Source: Areca catechu (lineage: Eukaryota > Streptophyta > Magnoliopsida > Arecales > Arecaceae). From it: DNA of 64,000 nucleotides. The translations under genes and the position numbers were made by a program. Under the pieces are notes generated by a model that saw only the letters and a list, made by a program, of their open reading frames with translations, made no database searches and was not told where the DNA came from. The stretch covers positions 3,267,001-3,331,000 of the forward strand of contig CM038046.1 of assembly GCA_021397845.1 (NCBI GenBank), written 5' to 3'. How positions within the stretch are numbered: the first letter of the stretch is position 1; each line of letters opens with the position of its first letter. Below are positions 44,440 to 56,587 of this stretch, piece after piece.

Positions 44440-45090
44440 AGAACTTATCATAGTGATTTCTATGATTTCAAAAGAATTCCAATTCACAAAGATAGTCACT
44501 ATTTCATAACTTTTATTGATGACTTTTCTAAGTTTTTCTATACTTATCTTTTAAAAATTAAGGATGAAATACTTAACAAGTTTAAGATTTATAAAGCAAA
44601 AATTGAAAACCAATTTGAAAAAAGGATTAAAATATTAAGGTCTGATTGAGGAGGTGAGTATACTCCGAATAAAGAGATCCTATTTTGTGAAGAAAATGAG
44701 ATAATTTATAAAGTTACTGTTCTTTATTCATCTCAATCTAATAGTGTGGCTGAACAAAAGAACCGAACCTTATTGGATATGATAAATTCTATGATTATAA
44801 GTTTGAAATCCCTGAAAATTTTTGGAGAGAGACTCTTCTATTAACTAACTACATCCTTAATAGAATACCTACCAAAGATAGAGATAAGACTCTTTATGAA
44901 CTTTGGAAAGGTTATCCACCTAGGCTTAATTATTTTCAAGTTTGGAGATGCTTAGCCAAAGTTGAAAATCCTAAACCAAAAAGAATTAAAATAGGACCTA
45001 AAACTATAGATGCTATTTTTATTGACTACTCTCTTAATAATAACACCTATAGATTTTTTGTTATCAACTCTAAAATCCCTTCAACATAAA
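44440..45090 (+). pseudogene. Copia integrase, frame-broken
   Basis: Pieces in shifting frames: GGEYTPNKEI (about 44650), SNSVAEQKNRTLLDMINSMI (about 44740), then YILNRIPTKDRDKTLYELWK and GYPPRLNYFQVWRCLAKV, then the KRIKIGPKTIDAIFIDYS block. These are standard copia integrase motifs. Several stops. Confidence 0.8.
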
Positions 45091-47983
45091 ATAATATAAT
45101 TATCGAATTTAGAGATAAAATATTTTTGAAAATATATTTTTTAAAAAATAAATTTTTAAGATCAATCATTGATCTTCCTTCTTCATTTGATTTTCTATCA
45201 TTTTCCTCTATATCTATTTTAGTAGAACTAACCCCTGAACCTAAACTTAGAAGGAGCAATAGAATTAAAATTGAAAAGAATTTTGATAAAGATTTCTTTA
45301 CTTTCCTAATAGAAGATACTCAAACTTCTTACCAAGAAGTAATGATTTTACTCGATACACCTTTTTTGAAAGAGGCAATAGTATTTATATAAAGAAAGTA
45401 ATAAATACTAAATAAGCAAATATTTTAAATTTAGATAAAAGTCTATAAAAAGGAAGGAAAAACTTCAAATTATTTCAATAAATTATATTATTATTGATCT
45501 TAACCTTGCTGATTGTCTTGCAAAAGGTTTAAATAGGACTAAGATCTTAATATCATTGAGGAAGATGGAGCTTAGCCTATAAAGGACCTTCCAGCAATGA
45601 GAATCCAGTCTCTATGATAGAAGATCCTTTAAACGAGGTTCAATATGGTAATAACAAACTGATTGGTTAGTTAAAAAAAATATATGATTTATTTGATATA
45701 GGAGTCATAAACTTCAACCTATCCCTATGGTGATTAGTATTTCTATATAATGGTTAGGAAAAGTTTATCTTTGAATAGGGCTCAAGAGTTACTCTTCAAG
45801 ATGTGATATTATACATATCCTTGAAGGGGCTTACCTATATAAAAGTATCCATATATGGCTACGGTTAGAGACAGATAATCTCTAGAAACTCTCACGGAAT
45901 AATCAAGATACTTGCACATAACTATAGATGTGCAAACTTGTAATATGAGCTTCTATACTGTGTATACTATAGTAAAAATCTAAGTTAAAGGAACGTAGTT
46001 CAAGACTTAGTTCACTCCGCTTCCTTTAGATTAATATTATGATATTAAGTAAAGTCAAGTCATAAAAAATACTTCACCTACTACACAAAATATATACCCA
46101 ACAGAATTTATATATATATATATATATATTAATCTCATGAATTTTGAGTTTTGAGGGGGATTGTTAGTATTATGGAGGGAAACTCAAAATTTCCTTCTCT
46201 AAATTTTCCCAAATAAATTCCTACCAAATTCCTCTACCTTCTTACTTAACTCCTTTGCTTGTTTAGTCTCACATGGAAAAGGAGAAAAATGGAAAGGTTG
46301 TTTATATTGAAATCATTCTCATGGGTCTTGTCTAGTTTTGGACTATTCTTCACATGCGCGTGCACTGCTCGGCTTGCACGCACGCGATCATGCCATGCCC
46401 GCAATGTGGTGTGGTCATTATTTTGCTAATTATTTTTTATTTATCACCTATTTATCTCTTGTCTAGCTATTGATTAGCATTAAATAGAATTAGCTATAGA
46501 TTAACATTAATCCCAATTAATGCCCGACGTTATTTAACATTACCTCAATTAATGTGTCCATTAATTATATTATTAATCTCTTTATCCATTGGATATTTAA
46601 TTACATATCTTAATTTTGCCCATTAGCCAATTAATTTTTTAATTACATAGTTAATTTACTAGCTATTGGGCTAGTCCAAATAGCTAATCTTTAGGCCTAT
46701 AAAAGGGCTAGTAGAGATTGAGAAGAGGATAAGAAAATTTCCATTCTCTCTTCTTCTAATCTACTCTCTAAGTTCTTCTCTCCTAATAATTAGCTCTCTT
46801 CTACTAGTCTACTCTCCAAGATTTTCTATTCAATTCTCTTATTTTCTTTGCTAAGATTTTTTTAATCCTTTTATATCAATATTATTTTTACTACTAGGTT
46901 GAAGTTCTATCATCTTTTTCATGGTCGTGTCTGCACGGGAGGTATCTGTTGTATTTTGAGATGGATTCTCAAAATTAATCCTATATGAGGGTCGAGAATC
47001 ATCTTAAGATAGTATATTGCACATCTTCAAACAAATTTCTTCTTTTATACTCTATAAGTTTTTATATTAATTTAATAATTAATTTTATTATTAGATTAAT
47101 TGAATCATAATCAATTATTGTAGGATACATATTTTCAATATGTATTTGCTAACAACTAATGCAAGTTCTCCTATAGTAGATGGGCTAATAACCTCAGCTA
47201 CCTACAACTCAGTGGGTGATGACTATTCTCAAATACCCGACTGTTCCAAACAAGCCAAGTCTTATAAGAGATATATATAGCTAAACATCCTATGCTATAC
47301 CAAAGGCTCTACTAACACAGCCCTTAATTTATACTAGAAAGGCCTATATTGAGAAAGGGGACAAAATGATAACAAAAAGTGTACCAGATAACCTCCACAC
47401 TTGCACTATCCTAGAGTACTAGAAGAGGACATACTCTATCGATTCATCCATGATAGGATAACAACTAGATATAAATTAGGGAAATGTTCAACTACCTCCT
47501 AGCTAGCACCTTTCAACATAGAATCTGGCTCCAACTAATCTTTCATAAGAAGAGGACAACTTTAGGGTGAACCCGTAGTCTCTAAACTTATGTGTTATTG
47601 ATCCTATTTGGTGATCCCTGATTATATATCATGCATAGCTTTTTGGATTTTACCTTTGAATTGCATGCAAATCTATCATGCCAGGGCAAATTTCATTTGA
47701 AGTCCAAAATGAATACAATGAGCCATGAGCTAGTCACTTAGGAAGTAGCCTCCACATCATCCTTCAAAGGTAGCATGGCTTGGTATAGCTATGGACAAGA
47801 TATTGTTTGCCAACATGTGTCCAAACTCTGGGGTTATGAAGGGAGCACTCAATCTCTCTTTTCACCTAGCAAGGGGCAAGCCACAAACCCCTAAACCTCC
47901 AACAACCTCCTAATCAGTAGTAATTGGCCATTGAGCCAAAGGAATATTGGACACCAACATCATTCATCACCTCTACTAATTAT

Positions 47984-50900
47984 TATAGTACCACCTGTAC
48001 TAATATCATTTATTAAAAAATATCTCGTATAGAATACGGATCTCCATTTTAAAGATCATAATGTCATTATTGATATCATAAGAGAAGGAAGAAGAGAAAA
48101 TAAAATAAAAGATAATCAATAGGGCATGCAAGACTTCACTATGAGAAAAATAATCACTTATACGATAAGAACTCACATTTATAATTTTGTATAATTTATC
48201 TTAACAAGAAGTCCCAAACTTTTCACAAAGCTCTCAACTCTCAAGAAGACCCTCTAGCCTTTACAGGCTTTCTCTGCCACTACCACACCTCCTAAAAGCC
48301 TTCTGGATTCTTAGACTTGTCCCTGACTCATCTGCCCTCCTTTTATAGCCTTTAGGATATCTTCTTGTCAGAGAGCACTTTGACAGAAGTCTAGTATTCG
48401 AGCTGTATTGGAAAAGGACTTCAATTCCTTGTTCAACTCTTGTTTGACCCATAGAAACTTTTTGGCCATCGAATCATCAATAGATGTGCAAAATCAGCTC
48501 GAATCCCACTGTATCATGTCCAAACTAAGTCAAAATCAATCTAAACCATCTGATCACTCTCGAAGAATGCGCTAGGCTATCAGATTGTGCAATAGGAACT
48601 ACGAACCATACCTCAGCATTGTAGACCATGATAACTTCCCTATGGACCATGCTAAGCCTTTGGTGGACTACATCATCTTCATGGACCGTGGTGAACTGCA
48701 ATAGGTGCACTGGGCTACGCATGCCTGGGCTATGCAAGCCTACCTCTGTGCGGGCTTGCAAGCTTGGTTTTGGGTTTGGTTCTTTTGCGACTAGGCTCTC
48801 ATTGGTCGAGCTCGAGGCATAGCCCAACAACCTTCACCTTGACTCGATGTCCGGCCTCCACCTGACTTTGATAGCTCTTGAAAGATCTCGTTCCTATGTC
48901 TTGAAACAAATGCCTACTACTTCTGGATGGACAAATATGAGAGTCGAGCCAGGTCTCTCGATCCCATCTCTATTATATATTGTGCTTATCTTGACCTGAG
49001 ACTTGCTTGAAAAAGTCTCTTACAGTATCATCATGCAAGGTCATGTGTCATCCTATCGAGTCTCTTATCTCACACATGATCCACTTACTTCCAAAGCTCT
49101 ATCTTGCACTGGATTCCTATTTACATCAGGGACTCTATCTTATACTGGACTCATTGTCAAGATGTAATGTCCTTTATACTATTTTTTTGTAAGACAATCC
49201 TATTGCCATGATAACTTTCATGATTCCATCATTGGCTCTTCATGTATAGCTATTTGAATCCACTTTATCCAATAAGATTAGATTCTTGTTGAAGCTGGAT
49301 ATGTATTGGACCTCGCTTAGTTTTCTTGATATTTTATCATAAAGTTTTAAGCTGACTATCCCATCATCTTTGATCACACAGCTTGATCCGTCTGGTAGGT
49401 GGACAGCACCTTCTCTACTCTATAGAGAGTTGAACAGTTCCTCTCCGTAACATATATGATGGGGATATGCAGAATCTAGAATCTACTAGTGGAAAGAAGG
49501 AGATACTTCATCGGATATCATGAGCATATTACCATATCCGTCACTATCTCTACCATTGGTTATCGCCCACGGTATCACTCATCTAATCTTTGACTTACGA
49601 AAAATCTTTGATACGATGACCCAACTCATTGTACTGGTAGCACTTGATCTTATTGGTGTCCTTCAACTTGGACTAGGACTGCTCGCCATGCAATCCTCTG
49701 CCACTCCATCCTCTACTGCTAGCTCCTCTAAAGACCACTAATACTAAGTTTCTGCTGGAACTCGAGTTCTTCCACTTAAGAACCTCGTTTTGAAGAAGTA
49801 CTGCAGTGACCTTCATCTTGATGGTGCTCTTCTCCATTAAAAGAGCAATTACCAAGGACTTAAAGAAGTACGAAAATGATGATAGCAAGATCAATATCTC
49901 GGTCTTCTCTTCAACCTTCTCACCTACATGAAGAAGATCGGTAAGGATTCTTTGAAAGTCGCTTAGATACTCATGCATGCTCTGTCCTTCGGTCATCCAT
50001 AGTTGATAGAACTACTTCCAAAGAAAGTGTGTGTTTGTAAGATATTTTGCTATGTACAATTTTTCAAGTTTTGTCCATAGCATCATAGGAAAAGTCTCGC
50101 TCAGCACATAAATCACCATATCATCTGCCAGGTATAAGTGGATCATACACACTGCCTGCATCTAGAGCACTTCTAAGTCTTCTCCTTCATGGTGTCTGGC
50201 CTTTTCTCGCATATAAAAGCATCGATCAATCCCTACTAAATGAGTATGTCTTTTCTCCTCACTTACAAAAAGGAAAAATAACTCTTTCCATCGAACCATT
50301 TGATGTTGACTTTGATTACTCTTGTTTTCTCTATCTTTTTCAATCTTGATCAACACGGATAATCTAAAACTTTGACATCAATTATTGTGGTACCATCTAC
50401 ACCGATATCGCTTGTTGGAGAGTCTCTTATATGGAATACGAATCTTCATTTCCAAAATCATGATATCACTGTTGATGCCACAAGAAAAAGAAAAAAATAA
50501 AATAAAATAAAAAACTTAATCAATAGAGCATGCAAAACTTTACTATGAAAAAAATAATCACTTACAAGATAAGAACTTGCACTCACAATTTCGTACAATT
50601 TTTCTAACAAGAAATTCTAAATTTCTCATAAAGCTCTCAACTCTCAAGAGACCCTCTAGCCTCTACAGGCTCTCTACTACTACCACATCTCCTAGAAGCC
50701 CTCTAGATCCTCACACCTATCCCTGATACATATGTTCCTTTTATAGCCTCTGGGATATCTCCTTATCAAAAAGCACTATAACAAGAGTCCGATATTTTAA
50801 ATTATGTCAAAAAATGATTTCAATTTTTTGTTTAACTCTTGTTTAACCCTTAGAAGCTTTCTGGTCATCCAATTATCAATAAATGCATGAAATTAGATCA

Positions 50901-51203
50901 AAATCTCATTAGATTAGGCCCAAACCGAGTTGAAATCAACCCAGACCTTCCAATCGCTCTCGGAGGTTAGATCTTGTAATAGGCATCAGGAAGCGCTCCT
51001 TAGTACCGTAGACTGTGATAACTTTCTTATGGACCGTGCCAGGCCTCTAGTGAACCACGTCATCTCCATGGACCTGCGCACGCCTGAGTCGTGCATACCT
51101 GGGCATACGGGACTATCTCTGTACATGCCTACGGCTTTGGTTTTGGATCTAGTTCTCCTATAGCCGGGTTTCTCGTGGTTCAGGCTCGAGATGTAGCCCA
51201 ATA
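47984..51203 (-). mobile_element. Ty1/copia deletion derivative, minus orientation
   Basis: LTRs are 47984-48829 and 50386-51203. Both read TRTRGTACCAYCTRYACYRATATC at the left (+ strand) and end TAGCCCAAYA. The 1.56 kb interior on the minus strand has copia gag (MTEGQSMHEYLSDFQRILTD, TILILLSS-like, AVLLQNEVL; about 49996-49740) and a protease stretch (ILDSACSYHTC, about 49480; SFNKNLISLDKVDS). No RT or integrase. It is inserted in the LINE. No clear target-site duplication was found. The left LTR also includes part of the sequence shared with the right LTR up to AGCCCAACA. Confidence 0.8.
49673..49996 (-). pseudogene. Copia gag fragment
   Basis: MTEGQSMHEYLSDFQRILTD, LLHVGEKVEEKTEILILLSS, KSTIKMKVTAVLLQNEVLK: the gag domain of copia elements (UBN2 type). 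It is open for 107 codons but lacks the N-terminal part in frame and the zinc knuckle. Confidence 0.8.
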
Positions 51204-52260
51204 TTAACTTGGCATCACTGATAGACTATTTAATATTTTACATCAATAAATAAATGTGGGCGCATGCCTTCTCCTAAATGAAAGAACTACTGCAAGCATG
51301 TTGAGGAATAGGAGAAATAGTCCATACACCATATTTTGCTCTCATCAAGAAACTCCGCAAACCATTAGGCTAGAAAATGAGCTTAGCTGCATGTTTGACC
51401 ATCATCATCGTCACCTCCTTTCCAATCATTAATGATTAAATATCCAAGTTTCCTTCCTGATCGAATTGGCTGGCACACATTATCCCAGCAACAAGGTGAA
51501 CCCTTCTTGTCTCTTTCTTAGGATAGAAAAGTTCTTGAACATATGTACTAGCTTCATTAAGGAGTACTTGATCAAATGGTATCAGTCATGAGATAGACAT
51601 GAGTAGAATCAAGCACCAATGTCATGAAGGACATCATGGAAAGAGACCTAACTTTCTATCCATGTAGCCTCTCCCTAATACTCTGCTTTAAGGTCTCACA
51701 TTTAGCATTCCTCAGCCTTCTACCTTCTACCTGTAATTGGCATCACCAAATGGGCCATCCTGCTCCTTAACTCCCAGTGGCTGTTTGATTGCATCCTTCA
51801 ATAGAGAATTTTTGGGCAGAACAAGATAAGACTGAGTTGATTGCATCCGTCATGATCTTCTATATGGTTGAGGCATCAGCTTTAGCACTCGAGCGGGCAA
51901 CAAGCAGTCATTAGTGAAGAAGAGGTGAGAGATCGTATGAGCTCCCTAATGAAGGCTGATATGCATCAAGTATTTGGTTCAACGTGGCCACTCAAAGAGA
52001 TCTAGACATAACATCAATGCACATGATAAAAAATAAAGATAGAGAAAGAACAATCTTGGTGAAGCCCAGCTGACCCGTAGACAAGGATAGCAAAGGAAGG
52101 CTCCCTCATATAGCTGTGCGGGTAAATGCCACCTATAGGCAACGCGTGAACTAGGGCATGTTGCCTCTTGATATGGAGGCCATATTTGCTTTGCGTGGAC
52201 TTTCAAAGATGCAAGGTGTGGTTCACCTGCAAGCAGCATAAACTATGACGGAAAGAAAAA

Positions 52261-53344
52261 AATTTAAAAGATGCCAGGCAGACTCACTATTGCTTATTTT
52301 GGTCGCTAATTGAGATGAAATGTTGTTGAGAAATAGCTATCAACCAATTATTGTTAATACTCCACCTTGTGGGTAGATAAGCTACAGTCTATGCAGACTG
52401 TTTGTCCAAATCAATGAATATATATACACTAAAATAATTTTTAATGAAGCAGTAAACTAAAATATTAAGTACCACAAATTGACTTTGACTTGCCTGATTA
52501 GTTGGAATGAGCAAAAAGTAAAGATGTATTATGATTGGTCAATTAGATATGGAATCTTTAGGCAAAGTAATTTGATGCCTCGTTGAAGAAGATATTTCCC
52601 AATTTCTTGCGTAAACGGGCTATTTAATTGTGATGAAGCCATATTACAACCTTAGATAGTGTTCAGATACAAAAAAAAATATTTCTAAAATAGAAATACA
52701 AATTTTCAGAAAATAGCTATTTATCCTTATTATTCAAAATTTTTATTTGATTGGAAATCTAAAATAATAATTTTATTTCAATATAATTATTGTAGTGGGA
52801 TCCATTATATAAAAACAAAATGACTGAAATAAATTATTTCATGGTCAACTATAAAATAATTATTCTAGAATATCAAAGGTTGACCAAAATGGTTAATCCT
52901 GAATGGTTTATATATAGCTATTTGGAGGAATAAATTGGAATAAATATTTATTATGGATAGAATTAAGGTAACCAAATATCATCTTAGAGAATGTAAAGTC
53001 TCCGATCATTAAAAAAAAAAAAAGCTTCTTAGATATTAGGTGCATGGAGTTGGTTCGGAATACATTTGTTTAGATTAGTAGATGTTCTTCGTCTGCGCAC
53101 GGGATCACCGGTGTTTGTATTCTATCAGAGCTTTGCAAGTCTAGAGTTTTGTAGATTGCAAAACTACATTATATATTATAGTCTAAGAATATCAATGATG
53201 ATGGAAATATAAGGATAGAGATTAGATACATCTAGCTTCGTAGATTAGGCCAAAATATATGCAAAAAAAAATCCTCGTACACCTAAAAAACTAACCACAA
53301 GAACATTGACATTGTAAAAATGGCCAAGCATATTATTTTTAGAT
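52261..53344. other. Intergenic, no gene seen
   Basis: AT-rich DNA. 52655-52985 (GTGTTCAGATAC to AACCAAATATCATC) may be a small MITE, but matching ends are not clear. Confidence 0.3.
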
Positions 53345-54175
53345 TATGTTTAGTGTATTACCGGGTAATCTTGAAAAGTAATGTAGATTACTAATAATAT
53401 AGATTACCTACGATGTAGATTATAAGTAATATAGATTATTATGTTTGGCATATATAGGTAACGTTACATAATATAAAATCAATTTTTTTAAAAAATTATA
53501 AATTAAATATATATTTTATTTATAAATATATATATTTTATTTTATTTTTTATTAAAATATAATATTTTATATTTTAATATAAAATAATAATATTTTAATA
53601 TTAATAAATTCAATATAAAAATTTATATATTAAATCAATAATATATTTAATATATTATCTAAATATGTTAAATTTATATATTATATTATTAAATATAATA
53701 TAATATACTTATAATATATATAAATATATAATATATTATATATTGATATAATATATAAAAATAGAAAACTAAAAATATATTTAAGATAAATATATTATAT
53801 TATATTATAAAATATATTATATTATATTTATTATAAAATATTAAATATAATATAATATAATAAATAATTATTATATGATATGGAGATGATGCTTCCCTTT
53901 TTGCTGGTCAATAGACGATGAGGGGGGCTAGAGGATGGACAACGGGCAATGAGGGGGGGTTGACAGATGGTGGAAGGGTCACGAGAGAGACAGAAGGGAA
54001 GAGGAAGGGGGAAAAAGATTGTAATATTATCTAAAAAATTATCTAAGATGTAGTAATCTAGATTGCTATTCTTTCCAAAGATAATCTATATTGTCTTATA
54101 GAAGGTAATCTAGATTATTTGATGATCTATATTATTATAAAAAAACTATACAAAATGCAATAATGTAATGGGGTC
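53345..54175 (+). mobile_element. AT-rich transposon-like element, second copy
   Basis: Starts TTTAGTGTATTACCGGGTAA, with repeated GTAATCTAGATTAC-type phrases at both ends and a nearly pure A/T interior (53470-53880). A G-rich block follows (53900-54010). The beginning matches the reverse complement of 36205-36084 joined to 32613. No coding capacity; class not identified. Confidence 0.55.
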
Positions 54176-54189
54176 TTTAAATTACTGAC

Positions 54190-55153
54190 TGATATGGCAA
54201 TATCCGCTGATGTGGAGCCTACATAGATGCCAACCGACCGTCGCGTGGGTGGAGACTGCCACCTAGATGTGGCACCCGAACAGAAGACCAAGGTGAGCCC
54301 TCATGTCGAGGTTAGCTCCCAGCCGGGATCATGCTCATAGGACGAGCTCTTCGACTGAGGCCAGCTCCCGGCCGGGATCGAGCTCATGCTTCCAAGACGA
54401 GCCCTCTTGCCGAGGTCAGCTCTCAATCGGGGTCGAGCTCATGCTTCCGGGACGAGCCCTCCGACTGAGGCCAGCCCCTGGCCAGGGTCGAGTTAATGCT
54501 TCCAAGGCGAGCCCTCCTGCCGAGATTAGCTCCCAACCGGGGTCGTGCTCATAGGGCAAGCTCTTCGACTGAGGCTAGCTCCCGGCCGAGGTCGAGCTAA
54601 TGCTTCCAAGGCAAGCCCTCCTGTCAAGGTTAGCACCCGGCCCGGGTCGTGCTCATGCTGTCAAGGCAAGTTCGAGGGCAGAGTTCTCCCTAGGGTGGGA
54701 CTCACCCCCTCATCAGAAAAGCCAACAAAAACTCAAATCATGGCGGGATGAAGCCTGACCACCCCCAACTTCTGAGAGGGGTTGAACATCCAGCCATGAA
54801 TTCAAACTCTACGATGCGCCACCTACAAACTCTGCACGGAGTGTGGTTCACCAGTCTTCGAGCCTCGTGACAAGCCACCACCCTGACAACCGTGCAACAA
54901 GGGGGTTCAACCCTCACAATACGAATGAGAATCTCCCCAAAGAGTACTCTATCGATGTTCCAGGGCCCTGCAACGCTCTAACAGTCCCTCCTAATAATGG
55001 AAACATCTCACTAGGGCATGGGGCTCAGTGGCACAACGCCTGCCCCTCCCACGGAAGACTGCACCACCAGAAGGACGAGACCTTCCACCACACCCCTAAT
55101 GGAAGGATCTCCTTTTAAGGACCGGTTTAAGAGGGGGGAGCGGCAGGCAATAG
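54190..55153 (+). repeat. Gypsy LTR fragment, split by the SIRE-like element
   Basis: Starts TGATATGGCAATATCCGCTG, like the gypsy LTR at 13570, and carries a 49/55 bp tandem array (54308-54680; unit GAGGCCAGCTCCCGGCCGGG, TCGAGCTCATGCTTCC, GACGAGCCCTC; seven copies). It breaks at AATAG (55149-55153) where the copia derivative is inserted and continues at 60933-61003 before the next insertion. The rest lies outside or is lost. Confidence 0.65.
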
Positions 55154-55398
55154 TGTTGACTCTGGTCTTGATTTTGATGATTGACAAAATGTTTAAGTAT
55201 ATATGAGTACTAATTATGTTTTAAGTATATTTCTCAGATCTTAGTACTCATCCATGTTAAATGAAGGAATGCTTGTATTTCAGTTGAGAAAGTCCTTAAA
55301 TTAATGGAAAATCAATTATATAGACTTTGGAATTAATATGGAAGGACTTGAAGAGGTTAAAGTTTCAATTTGATGATGTTTCAGCAATGGCACAGGCA

Positions 55399-55640
55399 AG
55401 TGTCGACACTTGGAAATGAAGTGTCGACACCTGAGGATCAAGTGTCGACACTTGATGAGTGAAGTGTCGACTCAAGGTCTGAGACAAACAGAAAACTTCT
55501 GAAAGCTCCTTCAGTGAAGTGTCGACACCTGGAACCTGAAGTGTCGACACTTGAAACTGAAGTGTCGACACCTGAAGGTGAAGTGTCGACACTTGAAACT
55601 GAAGTGTCGACACCTGAAGGTGAAGTGTCGACACTTGAAC
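55399..55640. repeat. Palindrome array GTGTCGACAC, 21-bp spacing, in U3
   Basis: Ten copies of AAGTGTCGACACYTG (one ends GTGTCGACTC). In the last six the spacing is 21 bp, alternating two linkers (ACACCTGAAGGTG and ACACTTGAAACTG). The 3' LTR has eight copies; the missing two units are exactly the 42-bp length difference between the LTRs. It lies about 100 bp upstream of the LTR TATA box. Confidence 0.92.
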
Positions 55641-55743
55641 AGTAACGGCTAGTTTTCTGGACTGCAAGACTTCTCCAACTTGCTTCCAAACGGTTATATT
55701 TTCCTCCCTAACGGCTATAAACGATCATTTAAGTGTTGGGAGG

Positions 55744-55753
55744 CTATATAAAC
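55744..55753 (+). promoter_or_regulatory. TATA box of the SIRE-like 5' LTR
   Basis: CTATATAAAC, repeated identically at 60141-60150 in the 3' LTR. Its position downstream of the palindrome array fits a U3 promoter. Confidence 0.65.
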
Positions 55754-56587
55754 ATCAAAAATCAATTGGAAAAGTAATCCTTTGGTGAGATTTTTGAATA
55801 TTCTTCAAGGATTCAAGAGTTGAGTGGTTCAAGCCTTCAAGCTTCCAAGTTTCAAAGAAAGCATCAAAAGTTCACATCCTCAAGCATCAATCAAAGGCTT
55901 CATCAACTTGAAGACAAGATCTTCATCAACTCTCAACGGGCTTCAAAGAGATATTTGCTTTATTTTAGAAAGCTTTTATTGTATTCATTTATACTTGCTC
56001 TTACATTGTTTTACTTAAGGTTTTTGGTGAGCCTTGGAAAACCAAAGAGATTTTTGGTGAGCCTTGGAAAACCAAAGTGGTTGTTGGTAAGCCTTGAAAC
56101 CAACTAGGGTTTTACTTGTGAACCCGAAGCCAAAACAAGTTGTTTAGGTTCTTGGTTATCCCGTAAAACCAAGGGTGGTTGTTGGTGAGCCTTGAAACCA
56201 ACTAGGGTTTGACTTGTGAGCCCGAAGACAAAACAAGTTGTAAAGGTTGTTGGTGAGCCTAAATTATAAAACCAAACTTAGTGGAATTCCCAAGGGATTC
56301 TTGGGGAGTGGATGTAGGTGCTTGGTTGGCACCGAACCACTATAAATCTTTGTGTTTGTGTGATTGTTCTCCTTATGCTTTGATTTCATTATTTCCGCTG
56401 CATTTATTTGAAATACACAAGCACTTAAATTGCATTAGCATATACTTGCTTTAGTTCATCTTTTAAATAGTACAAAAGTTTTATAAAATCCAATTCACCC
56501 CCCCTCTTGGGTTGCCTACGTGGGCCTACAATTGGTATCAGAGCTCGGTGCTCTGATTGAAAATCTAACGATTTTGAGTTAAAGATT

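Larger units (their letters stand above)
41593..47154 (+). mobile_element. Ty1/copia element, decayed, RT deleted
   Basis: The 5' LTR is 41593-42536 and the 3' LTR 46162-47154 (TATTACTATT and TGTTAGTATT starts, CTAACA ends). They are flanked by ACTAT (41588-41592) and ACTAA (47155-47159), a 5-bp duplication with one mismatch. The polypurine tract TTTTGAGGGGGAT precedes the 3' LTR. The interior has broken gag, a GAG-pre-integrase/protease region and integrase. After integrase only a short RNase H tail remains (IIDLNLADCLAKGLN, about 45500), so most of RT has been lost. No A/T-free gene is left. Confidence 0.88.
41261..52260 (-). mobile_element. Degenerate LINE, split by two copia insertions
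   Basis: Three pieces, 41261-41587, 47160-47983 and 51204-52260, line up in order with the LINE at 19850-22050. 41490-41530 (GTTGACCTTAATAAAA, GAGGCTCCTAAGTAATGAAT) parallels 20270-20310. 47260-47330 parallels the YHIW region. 51260-51420 (GAAAGAACTACTGCAAGC, CTTAGCTGCATG) parallels 21175-21290. 51900-52080 reads as an RT piece (DDC-like NDCLL box near 51915). Minus orientation, no open frame. Confidence 0.65.
55154..56530 (+). repeat. 5' LTR of the SIRE-like element
   Basis: 1377 bp, TGTTGACTCTGGTCTTG..GTGGGCCTACA. It contains ten GTGTCGAC-core repeats (55399-55640) and a TATA box CTATATAAAC at 55744. Confidence 0.92.

Noticed and set aside
55399..55640. Regularly spaced palindromic repeat resembling a CRISPR array
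   Set aside because: The period is 21 bp with only two alternating linkers instead of unique spacers, and it lies inside a eukaryotic LTR that is duplicated at 59837-60039.
55365..55689. Open frames encoding repeated VSTLHLQ- or VDTSPSG-type peptides (also 59804-60094)
   Set aside because: Translation of the palindrome array in the LTRs; no independent gene.
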